Source: Pseudomonas fragi (lineage in GTDB: Bacteria > Pseudomonadota > Gammaproteobacteria > Pseudomonadales > Pseudomonadaceae). From it: a DNA stretch of 64,000 nucleotides. Within the stretch, counting starts at the first letter, position 1. Each line of letters starts with the position of its first letter. The stretch lies in assembly GCF_025426255.1 (NCBI RefSeq), contig NZ_CP104861.1, positions 4,697,001 through 4,761,000 on the forward strand, read 5' to 3'. The translations under genes were made by a program, and so were the position numbers. Positions 46,838 through 55,413 of this stretch are shown here, in pieces. The notes beneath the pieces are model-generated. The model saw only the letters and a program-made list of their open reading frames with translations, was not told where the DNA came from and made no database searches.

Positions 46838-46893
46838 AATACCTTCAGGTATTCGGATCGACACTAAAAAATCAGATACCTGGAGATCGCACC

Positions 46894-48159
46894 ATGAAGC
46901 GTCGCAGCTTGATCAAAGCTTTCACCCTTTCGGCCTCGATTGCCGCCATGGGTATGTCCTGGACCCTTCAGGCCGCCGAGACCATCAAGGTCGGCATTCT
47001 GCATTCGCTGTCCGGGACCATGGCGATCTCTGAAACTTCACTTAAAGACATGGCGCTGATGACCATCGACGAGATCAACGCCAAGGGCGGGGTCAACGGC
47101 AAGATGCTCGAAGCGGTCGTGGTCGATCCGGCATCCAACTGGCCGCTGTTCGCGGAAAAGGGTCGCCAGTTACTGACCCAGGATAAGGTGGCCGTGGTGT
47201 TTGGCTGCTGGACGTCGGTGTCGCGCAAATCGGTATTGCCGGTATTCGAAGAGCTCAACGGCCTGCTGTTCTACCCGGTGCAATACGAAGGTGAAGAGAT
47301 GTCACCCAACGTGTTCTACACCGGGGCTGCGCCCAACCAGCAAGCGATCCCGGCGGTTGAATACCTGATGAGCGAAGATGGCGGCAGCGCCAAGCGCTTT
47401 GTATTACTGGGTACCGACTACGTTTACCCGCGCACCACCAATAAAATCCTCCGTGCCTTCCTGCACTCCAAAGGCGTAGCCGACAAGGATATCGACGAGG
47501 TCTATACCCCGTTCGGCCACAGCGATTACCAGACCATCGTGTCCAACATCAAAAAATTCTCGGCGGGCGGCAAAACCGCGGTGATCTCCACGGTCAACGG
47601 CGACTCCAACGTGCCGTTCTATAAAGAGCTGGCCAACCAGGGCCTGAAGGCCACCGACGTTCCGGTCATCGCGTTCTCGGTGGGCGAAGAAGAACTGCGC
47701 GGTATCGACACCAAACCGTTGGTGGGCAACCTGGCGGCGTGGAACTACTTCCAGTCGGTTGAGAACCCGGTCAATGAAAAATTCGTCGCCGACTGGAAAG
47801 CCTACGCCAAGAAGCACAACCTGCCGGGCGCTGACAAAGCGGTAACCAACGACCCGATGGAAGCTACATACGTGGGCATTCACATGTGGGCCCAAGCGGC
47901 AGAAAAAGCCAAGTCCACCGATGTCGACAAGGTTCGCGAAGCGCTGGCCGGCCAGACCTTTGCCGCGCCATCGGGCTACACCCTGACTATGGACAAGACG
48001 AACCACCACCTGCACAAGCCGGTGATGATCGGCGAGATACAGCCTGACGGTCAGTTCAGCGTGGTGTGGCAAACCGAAGGCCCGGTCCGCGCCCAGCCAT
48101 GGAGCCCATACATTCCTGGCAATGACAAAAAGCCGGATTACGCGGTGAAGAGTAACTAA
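46894..48159 (+). CDS. urtA: Urea ABC transporter, substrate-binding protein
   Basis: Periplasmic urea-binding protein, 421 residues. The N-terminus MKRRSLIKAFTLSASIAA has a twin-arginine-like or Sec signal. The body shows VGILHSLSGTMAISE, the branched-chain amino-acid-type binding fold and FGCWTSVSRKSVLPVFE. GGAG precedes ATG 46894. A family A palindrome follows, which may protect this highly needed transcript relative to the membrane genes. Confidence 0.96.
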   Translation: MKRRSLIKAFTLSASIAAMGMSWTLQAAETIKVGILHSLSGTMAISETSLKDMALMTIDEINAKGGVNGKMLEAVVVDPASNWPLFAEKGRQLLTQDKVAVVFGCWTSVSRKSVLPVFEELNGLLFYPVQYEGEEMSPNVFYTGAAPNQQAIPAVEYLMSEDGGSAKRFVLLGTDYVYPRTTNKILRAFLHSKGVADKDIDEVYTPFGHSDYQTIVSNIKKFSAGGKTAVISTVNGDSNVPFYKELANQGLKATDVPVIAFSVGEEELRGIDTKPLVGNLAAWNYFQSVENPVNEKFVADWKAYAKKHNLPGADKAVTNDPMEATYVGIHMWAQAAEKAKSTDVDKVREALAGQTFAAPSGYTLTMDKTNHHLHKPVMIGEIQPDGQFSVVWQTEGPVRAQPWSPYIPGNDKKPDYAVKSN

Positions 48160-48192
48160 GCCCCGCCACACTTTTTTGTCTGGTGCGGTCAA

Positions 48193-48280
48193 TGTGGGAG
48201 CTGGCTTGCCTGCGATGCAAACAACTAGGTGTATCTGATACACCGCAGCGATGCCATCGCAGGCAAGCCAGCTCCCACAA
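48193..48280. repeat. Paired extragenic palindrome, family A variant
   Basis: TGTGGGAGCTGGCTTGCCTG and the inverted GCAGGCAAGCCAGCTCCCAC lie between urtA and urtB. This variant has TGGCTTGCCTGCGATG where most family A copies have GGGCTTGCTCGCGATG. Confidence 0.85.
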
Positions 48281-48307
48281 CGTCCGTGCATGATCAGGAC
48301 ATTTGTT

Positions 48308-49810
48308 ATGCCTACTGCCCTCTACCGCCTCATTCTGGCGTTGCTGCTGTTGCTGCCATTGGCCGCCAACGCCGATGACGCCAGCGACTTCGCCGTCGCC
48401 AACAACAGCCAGCAAGCCCAACTGCTGGAAAGCTGGGCGGCACAACCCGTTCCTGCCCGCATCGAACTGATCAACAGCCTGCAACAGGGCCAGCTCACCG
48501 TCGATGGCCAAACCAAAACCCTGCGCCTGAACAACCGCCTGCGCGGCCTGATCGATACGGCGCTGGCCAGTCATCAGTTGCTGGCAGCCGATCCGACGCT
48601 GCGCTTGAGCGCGGCACAGCAGCTGCAAAAGTCCGCAAAGCCTGCGCAACTCAAATTCCTCGACCAGCAACTGGCTGGCGAAAGCGACAGTGATGTACAT
48701 GCGGCACTGAGCCTGGCGCTGGCCAATCTGCAACTGGTCGATGCCGACCCGGCCGTGCGTCTGGCCGCCGTGCGCCTGCTTGGTGAAACCGGCGAGCCAC
48801 TGGCTCGTACCCGCCTTGAAGCCCTGCTGCAACCGGGTGTCGAAACTGATGCCACGGTGCACACCGCAGCCGAAACCAGCCTGGCGCAAGTCAAACGCAA
48901 ACTGCTGATCGGCGACCTGTTGGGGCAGGCTTTCAGCGGCTTGTCCCTGGGTTCGATCCTGCTGCTGGCGGCCCTCGGCCTGGCTATCACCTTCGGCCTG
49001 CTGGGCGTGATCAACATGGCCCACGGCGAAATGCTGATGCTGGGCGCCTATTCCACTTACTGCGTGCAGTTGCTGTTCCAGCGTTTTGCCCCCGGTGCCA
49101 TCGAGTACTACCCGTTGCTCGCATTGCCGGTGGCGTTCTTCGTCACCGCGGTTGTGGGCATGGTGCTGGAGCGCACCATCATTCGTCACCTCTACGGCCG
49201 ACCGCTGGAGACCCTGCTCGCGACCTGGGGTATCAGCCTGATCCTGATCCAACTGGTGCGGGTGATGTTCGGTGCGCAAAACGTCGAAGTGGCCAACCCG
49301 GCCTGGCTGTCGGGCGGGCTGCAAGTGCTGCCTAACCTGGTGCTGCCGTACAACCGGCTGGTGATCATCGTTTTCGCCTTGGCCGTGGTGTTCCTGACCT
49401 GGCTGCTGCTGAACAAAACCCGCTTGGGCCTCAACGTGCGCGCCGTGACCCAGAACCGCAACATGGCCGCCTGCTGCGGCGTACCCACCGGGCGCGTGGA
49501 CATGCTCGCCTTCGGCCTGGGCTCGGGGATCGCCGGGCTGGGCGGCGTGGCCTTGAGCCAGGTCGGCAACGTCGGCCCGGACTTGGGTCAGGGCTACATC
49601 ATCGACTCGTTTCTGGTGGTGGTACTGGGCGGCGTCGGGCAACTGGCGGGCACGGTTTACGCGGCCTTCGGCCTGGGTATCGCGAACAAGATTCTTGAAC
49701 CGCAGATCGGCGCCGTACTGGGCAAAATCCTGATCCTGGGGCTGATCATTCTGTTTATCCAGAAGCGTCCGCAAGGGCTCTTCGCGCTAAAAGGACGGGT
49801 GATCGACTGA
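48308..49810 (+). CDS. urtB: Urea ABC transporter, permease UrtB
   Basis: A 500-residue LivH-type permease. An N-terminal signal and a periplasmic extension of about 200 residues, typical of UrtB, precede the membrane domain, which begins near GLSLGSILLLAALGLAITFG and has GVINMAHGEMLMLGAY. AGGA seven bases before ATG 48308 selects it over ATG 48290. The stop overlaps the urtC ATG (TGATG). Confidence 0.95.
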   Translation: MPTALYRLILALLLLLPLAANADDASDFAVANNSQQAQLLESWAAQPVPARIELINSLQQGQLTVDGQTKTLRLNNRLRGLIDTALASHQLLAADPTLRLSAAQQLQKSAKPAQLKFLDQQLAGESDSDVHAALSLALANLQLVDADPAVRLAAVRLLGETGEPLARTRLEALLQPGVETDATVHTAAETSLAQVKRKLLIGDLLGQAFSGLSLGSILLLAALGLAITFGLLGVINMAHGEMLMLGAYSTYCVQLLFQRFAPGAIEYYPLLALPVAFFVTAVVGMVLERTIIRHLYGRPLETLLATWGISLILIQLVRVMFGAQNVEVANPAWLSGGLQVLPNLVLPYNRLVIIVFALAVVFLTWLLLNKTRLGLNVRAVTQNRNMAACCGVPTGRVDMLAFGLGSGIAGLGGVALSQVGNVGPDLGQGYIIDSFLVVVLGGVGQLAGTVYAAFGLGIANKILEPQIGAVLGKILILGLIILFIQKRPQGLFALKGRVID

Positions 49811-50889
49811 TGAATCAGCCTCTGATGGTCACTGCTGCACAAAAAGCCGGCCCCAGGCTCACAACCCTGGCGGGCGCCTTGATTCTGCTGGTGCTGCTGG
49901 CATTGCCGCTGCTCTCGCTGCTGCCCGCCGACAGCCCATTCCAGGTCTCGGCCTATACCCTGACGCTGGTGGGCAAGATTCTCTGTTACGCCATCGTCGC
50001 GCTGGCGCTGGATCTGGTGTGGGGCTACGCCGGGCTGCTGTCCCTGGGCCACGGCTTGTTCTTCGCCCTGGGCGGCTACGCAATGGGCATGTACTTGATG
50101 CGTCAGGCCTCAGGCGATGAGCTACCGGCATTCATGACCTTTTTGTCCTGGACCGAATTGCCCTGGTACTGGGTCGGCACCGAGCATTTCTGGTGGGCCA
50201 TGTGCCTGGTGGTGCTGGCCCCCGGTTTGCTGGCGCTGGTGTTCGGCTTTTTCGCCTTTCGCTCGCGGATCAAGGGCGTGTACTTCTCGATCATGACCCA
50301 GGCCCTGACCTTCGCCGGGATGTTGCTGTTTTTCCGCAACGAAACCGGTTTTGGCGGCAACAACGGCTTTACCAACTTTCGCAGCATTCTGGGCTTTGGC
50401 ATCACCGAGCCCGGCACCCGCGCTGCGTTGTTTTTCGCCACCGTGCTGTTACTGGTCGTCAGCCTGTTTCTCGGCTGGCGCCTGGCGCGCAGCAAGTTCG
50501 GCCGCGTACTGACCGCCCTGCGCGATGCGGAAAACCGCCTGATGTTCTGCGGCTACGACCCGCGCGGCTTCAAGCTGTTTGTCTGGGTGCTGAGCGCAGT
50601 GCTGTGCGGCTTGGCCGGGGCCTTGTATGTGCCGCAAGTGGGCATCATCAACCCCGGTGAAATGTCGCCGACCAACTCCATCGAAGCTGCGGTATGGGTC
50701 GCCTTGGGCGGTCGCGGCACCCTGATCGGCCCGCTGCTGGGCGCAGGGGTGGTCAATGGCATGAAGAGCTGGTTCACCGTGGCCTTCCCTGAGTATTGGC
50801 TGTTCTTTCTGGGGGCGCTGTTTATCGTCGTGACCCTGTACCTGCCCAAAGGCGTGATCGGCCTGCTGAAGAAAAGGGCCGACCAATGA
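49810..50889 (+). CDS. urtC: Urea ABC transporter, permease UrtC
   Basis: A 359-residue LivM-type permease with about ten helices, including LVWGYAGLLSLGHGLFFALG and EAAVWVALGGRGTLIGPLLG. It is coupled to urtB upstream and to urtD downstream through ATGA overlaps. Confidence 0.95.
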   Translation: MNQPLMVTAAQKAGPRLTTLAGALILLVLLALPLLSLLPADSPFQVSAYTLTLVGKILCYAIVALALDLVWGYAGLLSLGHGLFFALGGYAMGMYLMRQASGDELPAFMTFLSWTELPWYWVGTEHFWWAMCLVVLAPGLLALVFGFFAFRSRIKGVYFSIMTQALTFAGMLLFFRNETGFGGNNGFTNFRSILGFGITEPGTRAALFFATVLLLVVSLFLGWRLARSKFGRVLTALRDAENRLMFCGYDPRGFKLFVWVLSAVLCGLAGALYVPQVGIINPGEMSPTNSIEAAVWVALGGRGTLIGPLLGAGVVNGMKSWFTVAFPEYWLFFLGALFIVVTLYLPKGVIGLLKKRADQ

Positions 50890-51731
50890 GGCATTTCATG
50901 CTCGAACCTATCCTCGAACCAAACAAGGACGCAGGCAGCAGCCGCGATGCTATCGGTCTGGGCAAGGCCGCCGGTTCGGGGCTCAATACCCGTCACGGCA
51001 CCATCCTTACCCTGGAAGATATCAGCGTCAGCTTCGATGGTTTCAAAGCGCTGAATAACCTCAACCTGTATATCGGCGTGGGCGAACTGCGCTGCATCAT
51101 CGGCCCCAATGGCGCGGGCAAGACCACGATGATGGACGTGATCACCGGCAAGACCCGCCCCAGCGCAGGGCAAGCCTGGTTTGGCGAAACCCTCGACCTG
51201 CGTCAGATGAGCGAGGTGCAGATTGCGCAATCGGGAATCGGCCGCAAATTCCAGAAGCCCACGGTGTTTGAAGCCCTGAGCGTGTTTGAAAATCTGGAGC
51301 TGGCGCAAAAAACCGACAAGTCGGTATGGGCCAGCCTGCGCGCCAAGCTGAGTGGCGAGCAGAAAGACCGTATTGGCGAAGTGCTGCACACCATCCGCCT
51401 GACTACCTCGGCCCATCGACCGGCCGGGCTGTTGTCCCACGGCCAAAAACAGTTTCTGGAGATCGGCATGCTGCTGATGCAGGACCCCCAACTGTTACTG
51501 CTGGATGAGCCGGTGGCAGGCATGACCGACGCTGAAACCGAGTTCACCGCAGAACTGTTCAAAAGCCTGGCAGGCAAGCATTCGCTGATGGTGGTGGAGC
51601 ACGACATGGGCTTTGTCGGCTCGATTGCCGACCACGTCACCGTGTTGCACCAAGGCAGTGTATTGGCCGAAGGCTCGCTGGAGCAGGTGCAGGCGGATGA
51701 ACGGGTAATCGAGGTTTATCTGGGCCGCTGA
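50886..51731 (+). CDS. urtD: Urea ABC transporter, ATPase UrtD
   Basis: A 281-residue LivG-type ATPase. Walker A GPNGAGKTTM, signature-type LLSHGQKQFLEIG, Walker B LLLLDEPVAGM and the switch His in VVEHDMGFV are seen. The N-terminal about 35 residues before TLEDISVSF are an extension; ATG 50898 is an alternative start. A family C palindrome separates it from urtE. Confidence 0.95.
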   Translation: MRHFMLEPILEPNKDAGSSRDAIGLGKAAGSGLNTRHGTILTLEDISVSFDGFKALNNLNLYIGVGELRCIIGPNGAGKTTMMDVITGKTRPSAGQAWFGETLDLRQMSEVQIAQSGIGRKFQKPTVFEALSVFENLELAQKTDKSVWASLRAKLSGEQKDRIGEVLHTIRLTTSAHRPAGLLSHGQKQFLEIGMLLMQDPQLLLLDEPVAGMTDAETEFTAELFKSLAGKHSLMVVEHDMGFVGSIADHVTVLHQGSVLAEGSLEQVQADERVIEVYLGR

Positions 51732-51738
51732 CGAATAC

Positions 51739-51840
51739 CTGTAGCCGCTGCCGCAGGCTGCGATAAGGCCCGCAGGGGCTTCAACCACTTCAAGAGCGCG
51801 ACCGCTCGCGTTCAATCGCAGCCTGCGGCAGCGGCTACAG
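51739..51840. repeat. Paired extragenic palindrome, family C
   Basis: CTGTAGCCGCTGCCGCAGGC and its inverted copy lie inside the urt operon between urtD and urtE, 7 bp after the urtD stop. Confidence 0.85.
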
Positions 51841-51869
51841 GTTCGGTGCAGTTAAAAAGGAATCCAAAC

Positions 51870-52568
51870 ATGCTTCAAGTCGAAAAACTGCATCAGTTCT
51901 ACGGCGGCAGCCACACTCTGCGCGGGCTGTCCTTCGAGGTAAAAGTCGGCGAGGTCACCTGCCTGCTGGGCCGTAATGGCGTGGGCAAAACTACCTTGCT
52001 CAAGTGCCTGATGGGTTTGCTGCCGGTCAAGGAAGGCGATGTGCAGTGGGAAGGCCAAACCATCACCACACTCAAGCCTCACCAGCGGGTACACGCCGGG
52101 ATCGCTTACGTACCTCAAGGCCGGGAGATATTCGGACGCCTGACGGTAGAAGAAAACCTGCTGATGGGCCTGTCGCGCTTCCCAGGCAGCGAGGCCAAAG
52201 AGGTGCCTGCGTTTATCTACGAACTGTTCCCGGTATTGCTGCAAATGAAGCATCGACGTGGCGGCGACCTGTCCGGCGGCCAGCAACAACAGTTGGCCAT
52301 CGGCCGTGCCCTGGCCAGCCGCCCGCGCTTGCTGATCCTCGACGAGCCCACCGAAGGCATCCAGCCCTCGGTGATCAAGGAAATCGGCGCCGTAATCAAA
52401 ATGCTCGCCGCACGCGGGGACATGGCGATTTTGCTGGTGGAGCAATTTTATGATTTTGCCGAAGAATTGGCCGACCAGTACCTGGTGATGTCACGGGGCG
52501 AAATCGTGCAGCAAGGCCGCGGTGAAAATATGCAAACAGAGGGTGTGCGCGGGCTGGTTACGATTTAA
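51870..52568 (+). CDS. urtE: Urea ABC transporter, ATPase UrtE
   Basis: A 232-residue LivF-type ATPase: Walker A GRNGVGKTTLL, signature LSGGQQQQLAIGRAL, Walker B LLILDEPTEGIQ. AAGGA lies before ATG 51870. It completes the five-component urea importer and is followed 33 bp later by ureD, linking import to hydrolysis. Confidence 0.96.
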   Translation: MLQVEKLHQFYGGSHTLRGLSFEVKVGEVTCLLGRNGVGKTTLLKCLMGLLPVKEGDVQWEGQTITTLKPHQRVHAGIAYVPQGREIFGRLTVEENLLMGLSRFPGSEAKEVPAFIYELFPVLLQMKHRRGGDLSGGQQQQLAIGRALASRPRLLILDEPTEGIQPSVIKEIGAVIKMLAARGDMAILLVEQFYDFAEELADQYLVMSRGEIVQQGRGENMQTEGVRGLVTI

Positions 52569-52601
52569 TCTTCGACGTTATCAATGCGAAAAGTCCTACA
52601 T

Positions 52602-53441
52602 ATGAACTTACCCGCCAACACTGCATTGTTCACCCCCAGCTGGCATGCCGAGCTGGAGCTGGGCTATGGCCGTTTTGGCGACAGCACGCGCCCTGTCCTG
52701 CGCCGCCACCTTGGCCCGCTGCGGGTGCAGAAGCACCTGTACGCCGAAGGCCCTGAAGTTTGCCAGCACATCATCGTCCACCCACCGGGCGGGATGGCCG
52801 GTGGCGACCAGCTGAATATCAGCGCCAGTGTCGGCCCCGGTGCCTGGGCACAACTGACCAGCCCCGGCGCGGCCAAGTGGTATCGCGCAGCGGGCCCTGC
52901 CTATCAGAACGTAAGCTTGAAAGTGGCCGCAGGTGCGACCCTCGAATGGCTACCGCAAGAAACCATCGTGTTCAGCGCCGCCCAGGCCGAGCTCACCACC
53001 CGCATCGACCTTGAAGGCGATGCGCGGCTGTTTTACTGGGACATGGTAGCGCTGGGACGACTGGCCAGCGGCGAGCGTTTTGAGCGCGGGCACTTTCAAT
53101 CGCGGCTGGATATTCGCCGCGATGGCCAGTTGCTCTGGCATGAGCGCCAGCGCATTGTGGGTGGCGACGGGTTGCTGGATTCACCGATAGGCCTGGACGG
53201 CAACCCAGTGTTCGCCACCTTGCTGGTGACAGGTGAAATCAGTTCCGAGCTGCTGGAAACCTGTCGCTCGCTGCCCAATCCGGTGCGCGGTGACTTGACC
53301 CAATTATCGGGTTTGCTGGTAGCCCGCTGTCTGGCGGGTGAAGCCTTGCAGGCACGGGCCTGGTTGATCGACTTATGGCGTTTGCTGCGCCCGGCGTTGC
53401 TGGGGCGCGAGGCGCTGGCACCGAGGATCTGGAGTACTTGA
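52602..53441 (+). CDS. ureD: Urease accessory protein UreD
   Basis: Scaffold of the urease maturation complex (with UreF and UreG) that delivers nickel to the apoenzyme. The 279-residue protein shows HPPGGMAGGDQL and LTSPGAAKWYRA with EWLPQETIVF, all typical. ATG 52602 is preferred by length; ATG 52584 is possible and neither has a strong ribosome site. UreE, UreF and UreG are not in this window. Confidence 0.95.
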   Translation: MNLPANTALFTPSWHAELELGYGRFGDSTRPVLRRHLGPLRVQKHLYAEGPEVCQHIIVHPPGGMAGGDQLNISASVGPGAWAQLTSPGAAKWYRAAGPAYQNVSLKVAAGATLEWLPQETIVFSAAQAELTTRIDLEGDARLFYWDMVALGRLASGERFERGHFQSRLDIRRDGQLLWHERQRIVGGDGLLDSPIGLDGNPVFATLLVTGEISSELLETCRSLPNPVRGDLTQLSGLLVARCLAGEALQARAWLIDLWRLLRPALLGREALAPRIWST

Positions 53442-53457
53442 GAACAATGCAATTCAA

Positions 53458-53546
53458 CTGTGGGAGCGGGCTTGCTCGCGATGCAGACACCGCGGTCGGC
53501 CAGTGAATCCGCGGTGATGCCATCGCGAGCAAGCCCGCTCCCACAG
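53458..53546. repeat. Paired extragenic palindrome, family A
   Basis: A pair of inverted units with GAGCGGGCTTGCTCGCGA lies between ureD and ureA. Confidence 0.85.
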
Positions 53547-53579
53547 GGCACTTTTAACTTATTTGATACGGACTCCATC

Positions 53580-53882
53580 ATGGACCTGACTCCACGCGAA
53601 AAAGACAAGATGCTGATCTTCACTGCCGGCCTGCTGGCTGAGCGGCGGTTGGCCCGCGGCGTGATTCTCAACTACCCGGAAGCCATCGCCTATATCTCGG
53701 CAGCCCTGCTCGAAGGCGCCCGCGATGGCCGCACCGTCGCCGAACTGATGCATTACGGCACCACCCTGCTGACTCGCGAGCAGGTGATGGAAGGTATCCC
53801 GGAAATGATCCCCGATATCCAGGTCGAGGCTACGTTCCCGGATGGCACCAAACTGGTCACTGTCCATCAACCCATCGCCTGA
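53580..53882 (+). CDS. ureA: Urease gamma subunit
   Basis: Smallest structural subunit of nickel urease, 100 residues, full length. It starts MDLTPREKDKMLIFTAGLLA and contains GARDGRTVAELMHYG. The frame runs upstream through the repeat, but that part is not coding. Two acetyltransferase genes separate it from ureB. Confidence 0.98.
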   Translation: MDLTPREKDKMLIFTAGLLAERRLARGVILNYPEAIAYISAALLEGARDGRTVAELMHYGTTLLTREQVMEGIPEMIPDIQVEATFPDGTKLVTVHQPIA

Positions 53883-53891
53883 GGCTGCACC

Positions 53892-54425
53892 ATGTCTTAC
53901 GTTATTCGTGATGCCGTCGCGGCTGACCTGCCTGCGATTCGCGATATCTACAACGATGCGGTGCTCAACACCCTCGCCATCTGGAACGAACAAACCGTCG
54001 ATCTGGACAACCGCCAGCAATGGTTTAACGCCCGTCAGGCCCAGGGCTATCCGATTCTGGTGATCGTCGACGCCGCCAATATCGCCCTGGGTTATGCCTC
54101 CTTTGGCGACTGGCGCCCGTTTGAAGGCTTCCGCCACACCGTCGAGCACTCGGTATACGTCCACCCCGAGCAACGCGGCAAACGCCTTGGCCCGCAGTTG
54201 CTGACTGAACTGATCAACCGCGCCAGGGCCTGCGACAAACACGTGATGGTTGCGGCTATCGAAAGCGCCAACGCGGCTTCGATCCATGTGCACAAGCAGC
54301 TTGGTTTTGTTACCAGCGGGCGCATGCCACAAGTGGGAATCAAGTTCGGGCGCTGGCTCGACCTGACTTTTATGCAACTGATGCTCAACCCCGGCGCACT
54401 GCCACCCAAGGAGCCCGTGCAATGA
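53892..54425 (+). CDS. GNAT acetyltransferase (phosphinothricin / methionine sulfoximine type)
   Basis: A 177-residue N-acetyltransferase. Motifs are VIRDAVAADLPAIRDIYNDAV, HSVYVHPEQRGKRLGPQLL (acetyl-CoA loop) and a C-terminal QLGFVTSGRMPQVGIKFGRW. It resembles the Pat-type enzyme encoded at the same place in P. aeruginosa (PA4866), which acetylates methionine sulfoximine and related compounds. It overlaps the next gene by 4 bp. Confidence 0.9.
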   Translation: MSYVIRDAVAADLPAIRDIYNDAVLNTLAIWNEQTVDLDNRQQWFNARQAQGYPILVIVDAANIALGYASFGDWRPFEGFRHTVEHSVYVHPEQRGKRLGPQLLTELINRARACDKHVMVAAIESANAASIHVHKQLGFVTSGRMPQVGIKFGRWLDLTFMQLMLNPGALPPKEPVQ

Positions 54426-54955
54426 ACAGCGAACAGGTGGTGCGCGTCACGGCGCAGAGCTTTGCCCAATACCGCGAAGACCTGATTGCGCTGCTGCTCG
54501 ACGCCGTGCAGCACGGTGCATCGGTGGGTTTTATGAACGACCTGGATCAACCCCAGGCTAGCCGCTACTTCAACGAGGTTCACGCGCAACTGGAGCAAGG
54601 CAACCTGCTGCTGTGGGTTCTGGTCGAAGATCAGCGCGTGCTGGCCAGCGTGCAACTGATCCTGTGTCAAAAGGCCAATGGCCTGAACCGCGCAGAAGTG
54701 CAAAAACTGCTGGTACTCAATGAAGTCCGCCGCCGCGGGTTAGGCCAGGTACTGATCCACGCTCTGGAGCAAGGCGCACGCGAACAGAAACGCGGGTTGC
54801 TGCATCTGGACACCGAAGCAGGCTCACCCGCCGAGAACTTCTACAGTGCGCTGGGTTATACCCGCGTCGGCGAACTGCCCAACTACTGCCAAAGCCCCAA
54901 CGGCCATTACAGCCCGACCGCCATTTACTTTAAAACCCTGAGTGAGCCGCAATGA
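54422..54955 (+). CDS. Second GNAT acetyltransferase in the urease operon
   Basis: A 177-residue acetyltransferase-fold protein with a typical acetyl-CoA region VLNEVRRRGLGQVLIHALE and LDTEAGSPAENFYSALGYTR. Substrate unknown. It is translationally coupled to the first acetyltransferase (ATGA) and to ureB (ATGA), so it is co-expressed with urease. Confidence 0.85.
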   Translation: MNSEQVVRVTAQSFAQYREDLIALLLDAVQHGASVGFMNDLDQPQASRYFNEVHAQLEQGNLLLWVLVEDQRVLASVQLILCQKANGLNRAEVQKLLVLNEVRRRGLGQVLIHALEQGAREQKRGLLHLDTEAGSPAENFYSALGYTRVGELPNYCQSPNGHYSPTAIYFKTLSEPQ

Positions 54956-55260
54956 TTCCAGGCGAATATCGCATTGAATCGGGTGAGATCGAGCTGAACG
55001 TCGGCCGCCGCACCTTGAGCCTGAGCGTGTCCAATCGTGGCGACCGCCCGATCCAGGTGGGCTCGCACTATCACTTTTTCGAAACCAACGACGCCCTGCT
55101 CTTTGACCGTGGCGACAGCCGCGGCATGCGCCTGAACATCCCGGCGGGTACGGCGGTGCGTTTCGAGCCGGGGCAGACCCGTGAAGTGGAACTGGTAGAG
55201 CTGGCCGGACTGCGCCGGGTGTTCGGCTTTGCCGGGCGGATCATGGGGGATCTGGATTGA
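54952..55260 (+). CDS. ureB: Urease beta subunit
   Basis: Structural urease subunit, 102 residues. Starts MIPGEYRIESGEIELNVGR and has QVGSHYHFFETN and RLNIPAGTAVRFEPG. The start overlaps the upstream acetyltransferase stop. A family A palindrome separates it from ureC. Confidence 0.98.
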   Translation: MIPGEYRIESGEIELNVGRRTLSLSVSNRGDRPIQVGSHYHFFETNDALLFDRGDSRGMRLNIPAGTAVRFEPGQTREVELVELAGLRRVFGFAGRIMGDLD

Positions 55261-55279
55261 CCACAACACATCTTCCCCC

Positions 55280-55366
55280 TGTGGGAGCGGGCTTGCTCGC
55301 GATGGCATCTACACGGTTGTGCTGAAAGACCGCGTTGCCTGAATCGCGAGCAAGCCCGCTCCCACA
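55280..55366. repeat. Paired extragenic palindrome, family A
   Basis: TGTGGGAGCGGGCTTGCTCG and its inverted copy fill most of the gap between ureB and ureC. Confidence 0.85.
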
Positions 55367-55413
55367 ACAGGTTTTCGGCGTTAACGATTCGTCTTAATTT
55401 TCAGGAACGCACA

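Larger units (their letters stand above)
46533..46893. other. Divergent intergenic region with urtA control sequences
   Basis: The 361-bp gap between the DUF4329-like gene and urtA. It contains the DUF4329-like gene's ribosome site (minus-strand AAGGAAG next to 46532), a dyad at 46701-46717 and the sigma-54-type promoter at 46823-46837. The stretch 46690-46770 is dense in GGTGC/GCACC words. No coding sequence is convincing here. Confidence 0.65.

Noticed and set aside
19003..46893. Integrated mobile element with att sites
   Set aside because: No integrase, transposase, tRNA target or flanking direct repeats were seen; only the gene content suggests an accessory region.
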